From an uncultured Acidobacteriota bacterium (lineage in GTDB: Bacteria; Acidobacteriota; Terriglobia; UBA7540), in NCBI GenBank assembly GCA_937900045.1, contig CALCEB010000040.1, positions 1 to 28,742 on the forward strand: a DNA stretch of 28,742 nucleotides. Direction: 5' to 3'. The translations under genes and the position numbers were made by a program. Below the pieces are notes generated by a model. The model was not told where the DNA came from. It saw only the letters and a program-made list of their open reading frames with translations, and made no database searches. Below, in pieces: positions 22,369 to 28,742 of the stretch (position 1 is its first letter; the number at the start of each line of letters is the position of its first letter).

Positions 22369-24180
22369 ATGAATCAAGTCAAACGGCTGATCAGGTTTAT
22401 TCGCCCTTACACCTTTCGTTTCTTCGCAGCCCTGGTTTTGATGGCGGTGGTGGGCGCTTGCGAAGGATTGACAGCGCTTTTGATCAAGCCGGTTTTCGAC
22501 CGGGTGTTAACTACCGAGCGCACCTCGGGCCCCATTCTTCTTTTTAAGCTCCCATTCGGCCGCCGCGCACTTTATTTACAGGATCTTATCCCACACAATA
22601 TTCATAGCGCCTGGGCCATGGTGGCGGTTGCCATCATCGGAGTAACGCTGATTAAGGGGCTCTCTGAGTACTTCGCCACCTATTCCGTGAATTTCATCGG
22701 CCATTCGGTGGTGCGGGATCTTCGCAACCTGCTTTATTCCAAGATCATTGGGCAATCGCTGGCCTTTTTCTCCGGAAACTCGACGGGCAAGCTGATGTCG
22801 GCTGTTACCAATGACATCGACAAGATTCAGAGCGCCGTCTCGCAGGTTTCCGCCGATGCGCTGAAGCAGGGCTTTACGCTGATTGGGTTGCTGGCGGTGA
22901 TCTTCTATGTGGATTGGCGCCTGGCCCTGGCTTCTCTGGTCCTTATTCCCCTGGTGGTGTATCCCTCCGCCAACATCGGCCGTTACATCCGCCTCTCCAG
23001 CCGCTCCAGCCAGGACAAGATGGCGGAACTGAACAATATCCTCCAGGAAACTTTCAGCGGCATCCGCATCGTCAAAGCCTTCGGAATGGAATATTTTGAA
23101 AACTCCAAATTTCGCGCCGCCACTCAACGGCTACTCAAAGTCAACCTGCGCTGGGTGCGGGCGAATGCTCTGAACTCGCCCTTGATGGAATTGGTGGGAG
23201 CCATTACCATTGCCGGGTTGTTGCTCTACGCCCGCAACGAAATCGTTCACCACGCCCGGACCATGGGCGCGTTCCTGGCTTTTCTCTATGCGATCATCAA
23301 GATGTACGAGCCGATCAAGCGGCTGACCGGCGTGAACAATGCTTATCAGCAGGCGGTGGGAGCTTCCGAGGAGGTCTTCCGGTACCTGGATGTGAACTCG
23401 GAGATACCCGAGGATCCGAACGCCATTGTGCTGCCTGCCTTTTCACGGGAAATCGCATTTGACAGTGTGGACTTTGCATATCTCAAGGACTTTCCGCTCC
23501 TGCACGGCGTGAACCTGCGAATTCGCAAGGGAGAAGTGGTGGCAATCGTCGGCTCCAGTGGCGCCGGCAAGACGACTCTTGCCAACCTTATCCCGCGCTT
23601 CTTTGACGTTACTCAGGGCCGCATCCTGGTGGATGGACAGGATATCCGGCGCGTCAAACTGGCATCGCTCCGCGCTCAGATTGCGATGGTCACTCAGGAA
23701 ACAGTGCTCTTCAATGACACGGTATTCAACAACATCGCCTACGGCCAATCGGCGCTGAAAGAAGCCGATGTGGTGGAGGCTTCCCGCGCCGCCCTGGCCC
23801 ACGACTTCATTATGGAAATGCCGGAGGGCTACCAGACGATGATTGGCGAGCGGGGGCAGCGGCTCTCCGGCGGCCAACGGCAACGCATTGCCATCGCGCG
23901 CGCTATCCTGAAGAATTCGCCGCTGCTAATTTTGGATGAGGCCACCTCCGAGCTGGACTCGGAATCCGAATTACTGGTTCAGAAAGCGTTGCTGAACTTG
24001 ATGGCTGGCCGCACAGTGCTGGTTATCGCCCACCGTCTTTCCACCGTGCGTCGCGCGGACCGGATTGTGGTTCTTGACCGTGGAATGATTTCCGAAATTG
24101 GGACTCATGAGGATTTGGTGACGCGCGGGGGCATTTATCAGCGTCTCCATGAATTGCAATTTGTGGATGCGGAACCTTAG
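22369..24180 (+). CDS. MsbA-type ABC exporter (permease fused to ATPase)
   Basis: A 603-aa half-transporter, close to MsbA length. The N-terminal membrane domain (about 1-320) has six predicted helices, and DRRD-type loop features are replaced by ordinary ABC-exporter sequence. The ATPase domain carries Walker A GSSGAGKT (395-402), Q-loop Gln443, signature LSGGQ (499-503), Walker B LLILDE (519-524) and the H-loop AHRLST (about 555-560). Such homodimers export lipids, lipopolysaccharide precursors or drugs. I start at ATG 22369; the frame opens at a TTG at 22324, and neither has a good ribosome site. No lipid A gene is adjacent, so the substrate is unresolved and I give no symbol. The polysaccharide cassette lies 16 kb away. 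Confidence 0.9.
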   Translation: MNQVKRLIRFIRPYTFRFFAALVLMAVVGACEGLTALLIKPVFDRVLTTERTSGPILLFKLPFGRRALYLQDLIPHNIHSAWAMVAVAIIGVTLIKGLSEYFATYSVNFIGHSVVRDLRNLLYSKIIGQSLAFFSGNSTGKLMSAVTNDIDKIQSAVSQVSADALKQGFTLIGLLAVIFYVDWRLALASLVLIPLVVYPSANIGRYIRLSSRSSQDKMAELNNILQETFSGIRIVKAFGMEYFENSKFRAATQRLLKVNLRWVRANALNSPLMELVGAITIAGLLLYARNEIVHHARTMGAFLAFLYAIIKMYEPIKRLTGVNNAYQQAVGASEEVFRYLDVNSEIPEDPNAIVLPAFSREIAFDSVDFAYLKDFPLLHGVNLRIRKGEVVAIVGSSGAGKTTLANLIPRFFDVTQGRILVDGQDIRRVKLASLRAQIAMVTQETVLFNDTVFNNIAYGQSALKEADVVEASRAALAHDFIMEMPEGYQTMIGERGQRLSGGQRQRIAIARAILKNSPLLILDEATSELDSESELLVQKALLNLMAGRTVLVIAHRLSTVRRADRIVVLDRGMISEIGTHEDLVTRGGIYQRLHELQFVDAEP

Positions 24181-24200
24181 AGCGGAAAGATCAAAAGACA

Positions 24201-24356
24201 GTGGCGAGTGATAAGTGACGAGTGGCAAGTGATTGGTGATGGATGAAAAGGCAGGGTCAAGAATTCGACAACTTCTTTCCGGTCAGTTTTCGCTTGTCAC
24301 TCGTCACTAACCACTTATCACTCATCACTCGCCGGTTGCCACCTGGCACTTGCCAA
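24201..24356. repeat. Inverted pair of GTGRYRA heptamer arrays
   Basis: Six heptamers (GTGGCGA, GTGATAA, GTGACGA, GTGGCAA, GTGATTG, GTGATGG) run from 24201 to 24242. About nine units of the opposite strand (TTGTCAC, TCGTCAC and so on) run from 24294 to 24356. The two arrays face each other across about 50 bases and can fold back. They fill most of the gap between the ABC exporter and yicC. A short version occurs at 11138-11158. Confidence 0.75.
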
Positions 24357-24384
24357 TGATCAGGGCTTTCGAGGTTGACCCAAT

Positions 24385-25281
24385 ATGATTCGCAGTATGA
24401 CGGGCTACGCCACCGGGCGAACTGAGGAGGGCGATTTTTCGCTAAGTGTCAGCTTAAGGAGCATCAACCACAGGTTTCTGGATCTCCAGATTCGTTTACC
24501 GGCGGGGCTTGAGCCGCTGGAACCGGATATCCGCAGACAAGTCCAGGCCCAGATTGCACGAGGACACTTGGAGTTGGCAGTGGCGCTGGAACGGCCCGCC
24601 AGTGATGCTCTGCGGGTGGACCGTAAGGTCCTGGGTTCGTACGTATCAGCGCTGGAATCCATCCGCAGCGAATTCGGTCTTCCGCCGGGGGTTGACTTGG
24701 GGGGATTGTTGCGCGCGCCGGGTGTCCTGGTGGCGGGTGAGCCGGAGATTCCCGCCCCGCAATTTTTGCAAGTCCGGGAATCTCTGGGTCCGTTGCTGAC
24801 GGAAACATTGGGCCATCTGAACGAAATGCGAAGGCGTGAAGGCGCGGCTTTAGAGCGTGAATTGCGAGCGCGGTTGGATAAACTGGTCCTGGAGATCGCC
24901 GCTACCGAACGGCTCTCTGAGAAGGTTCTGATGCTTTACCAGCGGCGGCTGGAGAGGCGGGTGCGGGATCTGATCGGAAGCGCCGCCATTGACAGTGCGC
25001 GCCTGGCGCAGGAGGCCACGTTGCTCGCATCCCGTTCTGACATCACGGAAGAGGTGATGCGCTTCCGCACCCATGTGGAGCAGGCCCAGCGGCTGCTGGA
25101 GGAGAGTTCTGAAGTGGGGAAGAAGTTGGACTTTCTGCTTCAGGAGATGAATCGCGAGGCCAATACCATCCTTTCCAAGACAACCGACGTCCCCGACGTG
25201 GGCCGGGAAATTGCAGCGCATGCTATCGAAATGAAGACCGAGGTTGAAAAATTGCGCGAACAAGCGCAAAATATTGAATAG
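24385..25281 (+). CDS. yicC: YicC/YloC family endoribonuclease
   Basis: A 298-aa protein with the typical N-terminus MIRSMTGYATG. RSINHRFLDLQIRLP is at about 26-40, and the C-terminal DUF1732 region has KLDFLLQEMNREANTILSKTTD and VEKLREQAQNIE. Family members cut RNA. The gene almost always lies beside gmk, as it does here: the next gene starts two bases after this stop. It follows a repeat-filled gap, so its promoter is likely near 24357-24384, but no clear -35/-10 pair was found. Confidence 0.92.
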   Translation: MIRSMTGYATGRTEEGDFSLSVSLRSINHRFLDLQIRLPAGLEPLEPDIRRQVQAQIARGHLELAVALERPASDALRVDRKVLGSYVSALESIRSEFGLPPGVDLGGLLRAPGVLVAGEPEIPAPQFLQVRESLGPLLTETLGHLNEMRRREGAALERELRARLDKLVLEIAATERLSEKVLMLYQRRLERRVRDLIGSAAIDSARLAQEATLLASRSDITEEVMRFRTHVEQAQRLLEESSEVGKKLDFLLQEMNREANTILSKTTDVPDVGREIAAHAIEMKTEVEKLREQAQNIE

Positions 25282-25283
25282 AC

Positions 25284-25922
25284 GTGGCTAAGTCCAAGGT
25301 GAAACCGGCGGTCCAGGGTAGCGTCATTGTCATTTCGGCTCCCTCCGGGGCCGGTAAGTCCACATTGATCGGCCGCCTGTTGGAGTCGCTTCCCGGCCTG
25401 ATGTTTTCCGTGTCCCACACCACGCGGCCCCCGCGCCCCGGCGAGCAGGACGGGCGGGAATATTTCTTTGTGAGCGAAAGGCGCTTTAAGCGCATGATCG
25501 CGGCCCGTGAGTTTGTGGAGTGGGCGAAGGTTTATGGGAACTACTACGGCACGTCCTTGCGCCAGTTAAGGAACGCGCAGCGCACCGGCAAAGACATTCT
25601 GCTGGATATTGACGTTCAGGGGCACAGTCAGGTGAGGCGCAAAATGCAGGAGGCGGTGAGCATTTTCCTACTGCCTCCTTCTTTCCAGGAGCTGAAGCGC
25701 CGCTTGCGGCGCCGGCATTCCGATGCGCCGGAGGTGATCTCGCGGAGGCTGGCTCAGGCCAGCGTGGAGGTCCATCGCTGGAAGGAGTACGATTACGTGG
25801 TCGTGAACCGCGAACTCGGATCGGCCGCGGCGTCGCTCCATGCCATTGTGACGGCGGCGCGGCACCGGCGCGAGGCGCAGCGGGAAGAAATCCTAAGAAT
25901 TTGCAAGACTTTTGGAGGTTGA
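25284..25922 (+). CDS. gmk: Guanylate kinase
   Basis: Converts GMP and ATP to GDP and ADP. The protein is 212 aa, usual length. The P-loop SAPSGAGKST is at 18-27, with SHTTRPPRPGEQDGREYFFV (about 44-63) and LLDIDVQG (about 98-105). The start is GTG 25284. It is tightly spaced between yicC (two bases) and rpoZ (eight bases to the ATG), so the three are probably one transcript. Little more than the normal enzyme is seen. Confidence 0.96.
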   Translation: MAKSKVKPAVQGSVIVISAPSGAGKSTLIGRLLESLPGLMFSVSHTTRPPRPGEQDGREYFFVSERRFKRMIAAREFVEWAKVYGNYYGTSLRQLRNAQRTGKDILLDIDVQGHSQVRRKMQEAVSIFLLPPSFQELKRRLRRRHSDAPEVISRRLAQASVEVHRWKEYDYVVVNRELGSAAASLHAIVTAARHRREAQREEILRICKTFGG

Positions 25923-25929
25923 ACCCGGC

Positions 25930-26142
25930 ATGAACCTGCCTCAAGGTATTGACAGTAAATATCGATTTATTCTGGTGGCGGCAAAACGCGCGCGGCAACT
26001 GCAGGCCGGCGCCAAGCCGCTGATCCAGACTTCTTCGAAACGTGCGACCCGAATTGCGCAGATGGAGTTGGAGGCTGGCGTACTACCCTTTGAAGGATCA
26101 CGCACCAAGCCCTTCCCGGGAACAGAAAATAAAGAGGAATAA
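25930..26142 (+). CDS. rpoZ: RNA polymerase omega subunit
   Basis: A 70-aa protein that helps assemble RNA polymerase by holding the beta-prime subunit. The pattern SKYRFILVAAKRARQLQ-x-GAKPLI (from about residue 9) and TSSKRATRIAQMELEAG match the omega family. The ATG at 25930 is preceded by GGAGG at 25914-25918; an in-frame TTG at 25912 adds six residues. It follows gmk and precedes coaBC, an arrangement widespread in bacteria. Confidence 0.92.
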   Translation: MNLPQGIDSKYRFILVAAKRARQLQAGAKPLIQTSSKRATRIAQMELEAGVLPFEGSRTKPFPGTENKEE

Positions 26143-26219
26143 GCTTCCTTTCCACCGGCGCCTTCAGACATGGAGCGGATCGTCCACGGGGACGGTTTCA
26201 TCAAACGTTGGATATGGTC

Positions 26220-27455
26220 ATGCGCGTGGGTCTTGGAATCTCGGGAGGGATCGCAGCCTATAAGGCGGCAGAACTTTTGCGCCTGCTTCAGGACAAGGGT
26301 CTGGAAGTTCAGGTCATCATGACCCCGGCGGCCCGGCAGTTTGTTACCCCGCTTACTTTCGCAGCGATTTCCGGCCGCAAGGTGATTACCGGTATCTTTG
26401 AGACGGCTGGGCAGGATCCCAACGTCGAAAGCGCCATCGAACATATCGCCGTGGCGCAAGGTATTGATGCGCTGGTCATCGCTCCCGCCACGGCGGACTT
26501 CCTGGCCAAGATGGCCCACGGTCTGGCCGATGATTTCCTCAGCACGCTTTACCTTGCCACGCGCGCCCCCGTGATGGTTGCTCCTGCCATGAACGTCAAC
26601 ATGTGGGAGCATCCGGCAACGCAGGCCAACCTTGAACTGTTGAGAGCGCGCGGAATTCGTGTCATCGAGCCGGACTCGGGTTACCTCGCTTGCGGAATGA
26701 CCGGCGCCGGGCGCTTGGCTGCTGTGGAGACCATCGCCGGGGCGGTCTTTCAGGCTTTGCGCATTTCGGAAGACTTGGCCGGGGAAGTGGCGTTGGTGAC
26801 CGCTGGTCCGACGGAAGAGCCGATGGACCCGGTTCGCTATCTCAGCAACCGGTCGAGCGGCAAGATGGGCTACGCGCTGGGCGAGGCCGCGCGGCGGCGT
26901 GGCGCCCGCGTCATTCTGGTGACCGGTCCGGTGGCTCTTGAGCCGCCAGCAGGCGTCGAGGTCGAGAGAGTTCGAAGTACGCACGAAATGGCCGAAGCCG
27001 TTTTGCGCCGCCTTAGCGAAGCCACGGTGGTGATTATGACCGCTGCCGTCAGCGACTACCAGCCGGCGGAAATCCGGGCGGAGAAGATCAAGAAGCAGAA
27101 TGGGACGCTTAGCCTGAACCTTAAACCCACCCGGGATATTCTTTCCGAAATCTCCGCCCGTCGAAAGCCGGGGCAGATCATCGTGGGCTTTGCGGCGGAG
27201 ACTACAAACCTCATCGAACACGCCACGCAGAAGCTTCGCGCCAAGAACCTTGACCTGATGGTGGCAAATGATGTCACCCAAGAAGGCGCCGGCTTCGAGG
27301 TGGACACCAATATCGTCACCCTGGTCTTCCCGGATGGCCGAATTCAATCGTTTGAACGAATGAGCAAGATCGAAGTTGCCCGCCAGATATTGAATACCCT
27401 CCCGGAAATCCGCCGGGGTTCCTTCGATCCCCATAAATCCAGCGCAACGCGGTAG
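26220..27455 (+). CDS. coaBC: Bifunctional phosphopantothenoylcysteine synthetase/decarboxylase
   Basis: Makes 4-phosphopantetheine from 4-phosphopantothenate and cysteine, on the way to coenzyme A. It is 411 aa, the length of the fused enzyme. The CoaC half is an FMN-dependent decarboxylase with His75 in EHIAVAQ, Asn125 in PAMNVN and Cys158 in LACGMTGAGRLA. The CoaB half (from about 190) has VTAGPTEEPMDPVRYLSNRSSG with Asn210, and KIKK at 289-292. With the ATG at 26220 all of these residue numbers equal those of E. coli, which favours it over the in-frame TTG 26208 and ATG 26214. It follows rpoZ by 77 bases. Confidence 0.95.
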   Translation: MRVGLGISGGIAAYKAAELLRLLQDKGLEVQVIMTPAARQFVTPLTFAAISGRKVITGIFETAGQDPNVESAIEHIAVAQGIDALVIAPATADFLAKMAHGLADDFLSTLYLATRAPVMVAPAMNVNMWEHPATQANLELLRARGIRVIEPDSGYLACGMTGAGRLAAVETIAGAVFQALRISEDLAGEVALVTAGPTEEPMDPVRYLSNRSSGKMGYALGEAARRRGARVILVTGPVALEPPAGVEVERVRSTHEMAEAVLRRLSEATVVIMTAAVSDYQPAEIRAEKIKKQNGTLSLNLKPTRDILSEISARRKPGQIIVGFAAETTNLIEHATQKLRAKNLDLMVANDVTQEGAGFEVDTNIVTLVFPDGRIQSFERMSKIEVARQILNTLPEIRRGSFDPHKSSATR

Positions 27456-27519
27456 CTGGTAACCATTGCACGGTTTCTGTGCAGTGGGCCTTTCCTTCCC
27501 GATGTTTGCTGAAATGTAA

Positions 27520-27564
27520 GGCGCATCGCAATGCGCCCCGGGGCGGTTCGAGAGCCGCCCCGGG
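27520..27564. terminator. Tandem hairpins downstream of coaBC
   Basis: GGCGCAT-CGCA-ATGCGCC (27520-27537) is followed directly by CCCGGGGCGG-TTCGAGAG-CCGCCCCGGG (27537-27564), a perfect 10-bp stem. They may end the yicC-coaBC transcript, but neither has a T-tract and they could be dispersed repeats. Confidence 0.4.
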
Positions 27565-27730
27565 CATGGGGTCATTACGTGCACCACCCCTTGTCACTGA
27601 CGTGGGTGGCGCAGACACCGAATCTTGATGTCTGCAATCCACAACCTTTTGCGATTTACAACAATCAGGTTGTCCTGCACCATTTCGGCGCCGGAAGCCA
27701 CGCCCGTTTTATCGCTGCCAGCCCCTATTA

Positions 27731-27840
27731 GGTAGTGGCGCAATTTGCTGTAGCGGCGCTCTATGAGCGCCGGAAATTATTGAGGATCCAGGTTCGGCGC
27801 TCATAGAGCGCCGCTACAGCAAACAAACCACGCCACTACC
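27731..27840. mobile_element. MITE-like palindromic element, copy 3
   Basis: A 110-bp element with perfect ends GGTAGTGGCG and CGCCACTACC. Inner arms contain GCTGTAGCGGCGCTC and its complement, and two local GGCGCTC-3 nt-GAGCGCC hairpins. The flanks CCCTATTA (27723-27730) and CCCTATTT (27841-27848) match at 7 of 8 positions, consistent with an 8-bp target duplication. Compared with copy 1, both ends changed from GTGTC/GACAC to GTGGC/GCCAC, so pairing is kept. Confidence 0.85.
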
Positions 27841-27851
27841 CCCTATTTACA

Positions 27852-28742
27852 TTATGGCTTTGCTGCTTCTTCGGTTTCTCCTGGGCAGCACCTGTACTCT
27901 TGTGATTTCTCGAGCAGAGTAATCTTCTTTTGGAGAAGTTGGTTCTCAAGGTCTTTGTGCGCAGCCTCAAGATCCATCAGCTTTTTCAGCTCGGGCTCGC
28001 AGATGTCGCAATCGTCCAGGCATCCTTTGACGAGCACCCCGGGCGTCGGGATCGACATGGTCTTTTCCCAGCCGAGCGATTGCTGCGCCGCCGGAGAGAC
28101 CTGGCCACCCACCTTGTCGAGCAAGCCTTCGTTAACAAGGTCCTGATCAACCTGTTGCAGAGCAGCCTGCCGGACGTTCACCGGGATGGGTCCCTGCTGC
28201 GCGAAGCTTGGAAACGTCCGCGCCAGGAGAGCTCCTGTCGTGCCGGTTGTGCCGCCCTGTTCCACGGCAACGCTCTGCAGTGCCCGCGTCGCCACGTCCA
28301 GGCGGCTCGAGCTTGTCGCGAGCACCCGGCTCGAAAGCACGCCAACACCCGTCAAAGGCTTCGGAGGATTCAGCGCCACGCCCGTGGGCGCAAGCGGATC
28401 GTCCACGCGCCGGTCAATGCTCACCAGTTCAAACTTGACGGTTTGGCATTTGTTGATGCGATAGAAAAGGAAAGTGACGGCGTGGCAGTGGTTTGGGTTA
28501 GAGAAAGTGCGGGAAGCCGATTCGTACTGGTCCTCGGACTCGCCCTGCTGGTGGGTGCGCGTGGCCACCTCACCAACGGAGGTTGAGGCAGCCGCCCGCG
28601 TGCTCACCTCCATGTGCTGCTGAAGAGATTCCGAATGCTGGCTGAGCGAATGCGCCAGAGTGCTGGCGGAGTTTGCGTCGTAGGAGCCGGCTGAGGCCGA
28701 GCCGCCGATGCTGAAGAGACCAAGATCGATTCCCGCCCCCCC
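27852..28742 (-). CDS. Partial protein of unknown function, cut by the right edge
   Basis: The frame is open from the right edge to the stop at 27852-27854 (296 visible codons); an in-frame ATG at 28611-28613 exists but the frame continues without a stop to the edge, so the gene probably starts outside the window. The visible part begins Gly/Ser/Ala-rich (GIDLGLFSIGGSASAGSYDA), then shows SNPNHCHAVTFLFYRINKCQTVKFELVSIDRR (about 38-69 of the ATG-started part), which looks like beta strands. A long Ser/Thr/Gln-rich region and a CLDDCDIC cluster (198-205) follow, then a coiled-coil-like helix (206-240) ending with a Cys-Cys pair. I do not recognise the family. The convergent 218-codon plus-strand frame across it is likely a shadow. 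Confidence 0.65.
   Translation of the reverse strand, partial: GGAGIDLGLFSIGGSASAGSYDANSASTLAHSLSQHSESLQQHMEVSTRAAASTSVGEVATRTHQQGESEDQYESASRTFSNPNHCHAVTFLFYRINKCQTVKFELVSIDRRVDDPLAPTGVALNPPKPLTGVGVLSSRVLATSSSRLDVATRALQSVAVEQGGTTGTTGALLARTFPSFAQQGPIPVNVRQAALQQVDQDLVNEGLLDKVGGQVSPAAQQSLGWEKTMSIPTPGVLVKGCLDDCDICEPELKKLMDLEAAHKDLENQLLQKKITLLEKSQEYRCCPGETEEAAKP

Larger units (their letters stand above)
27456..27851. other. Gene-free stretch with tandem hairpins and a mobile element copy
   Basis: This gap follows coaBC and precedes the end of the convergent minus-strand gene. It holds two hairpins at 27520-27564 and the MITE-like copy 3 at 27731-27840. No gene is seen between. Confidence 0.6.

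Noticed and set aside
24201..24356. CRISPR array
   Set aside because: Units are only seven bases, diverged, with no spacers and no cas genes nearby.
25941..27587. 548-codon minus-strand open frame
   Set aside because: Antisense to coaBC and rpoZ; its translation has no recognisable domains.
27930..28586. 218-codon plus-strand open frame
   Set aside because: The minus-strand frame over the same region is longer, open to the window edge and has more protein-like composition (beta segment, coiled coil). The choice is not certain.

Overview
The window looks like chromosomal DNA from a GC-rich soil bacterium, most likely an acidobacterium. The basis is indirect: a mix of secreted TPR proteins, a FecR-like secreted protein and a small Cys-containing secreted protein of a kind I associate with Acidobacteriota, plus scattered palindromic repeats. 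No rRNA, tRNA, CRISPR array or intact insertion sequence was found. The right edge is a run of C that cuts a gene, so it may be a contig end.

Layout. (1) 53-6587: a four-gene plus-strand surface-polysaccharide cassette (SAM methyltransferase, heparinase II/III-like lyase, WbuB-like GT4 glycosyltransferase, bi-domain MDR + Gfo/Idh/MocA oxidoreductase), followed by a FecR-like exported protein (6639-7475). (2) 7561-9529: two exported TPR proteins on the minus strand. (3) 9775-14329: a tryptophanase-type lyase, thiD with a near-perfect sigma70 promoter, an orphan radical SAM protein and a BrnT/BrnA-like toxin-antitoxin pair. (4) 14553-20036: housekeeping run purF, lepB, purM, purN, tyrS. (5) 20144-21714: three small minus-strand genes, including a LysW-like zinc protein that lacks the carrier tail, next to poorly coding DNA. 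(6) 22369-24180: an MsbA-type ABC exporter. (7) 24385-27455: yicC, gmk, rpoZ, coaBC, a commonly seen housekeeping neighbourhood. (8) 27852 to the right edge: a partial minus-strand protein of unknown function.

The most noteworthy find is a family of short non-coding palindromic elements in three copies (12543-12651, 22206-22273, 27731-27840). They share terminal inverted repeats of the form GGTAGTG..CACTACC, show compensatory changes between the two arms, and are each flanked by a perfect or decayed 8-bp direct repeat. That is the expected signature of a MITE, moved by a transposase that is not in this window. Several other repeat types fill the gaps: GTGRYRA heptamer arrays, GTAGGGGC inverted repeats, a dRS3-like ATTCCCGC hairpin and CCCTCTCCCC hairpins. 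One heptamer array supplies the stop codon of the tryptophanase gene. I see no clear new defence or biosynthetic system. The best protein-level leads are the LysW-like protein, the orphan radical SAM protein and the truncated right-edge protein.
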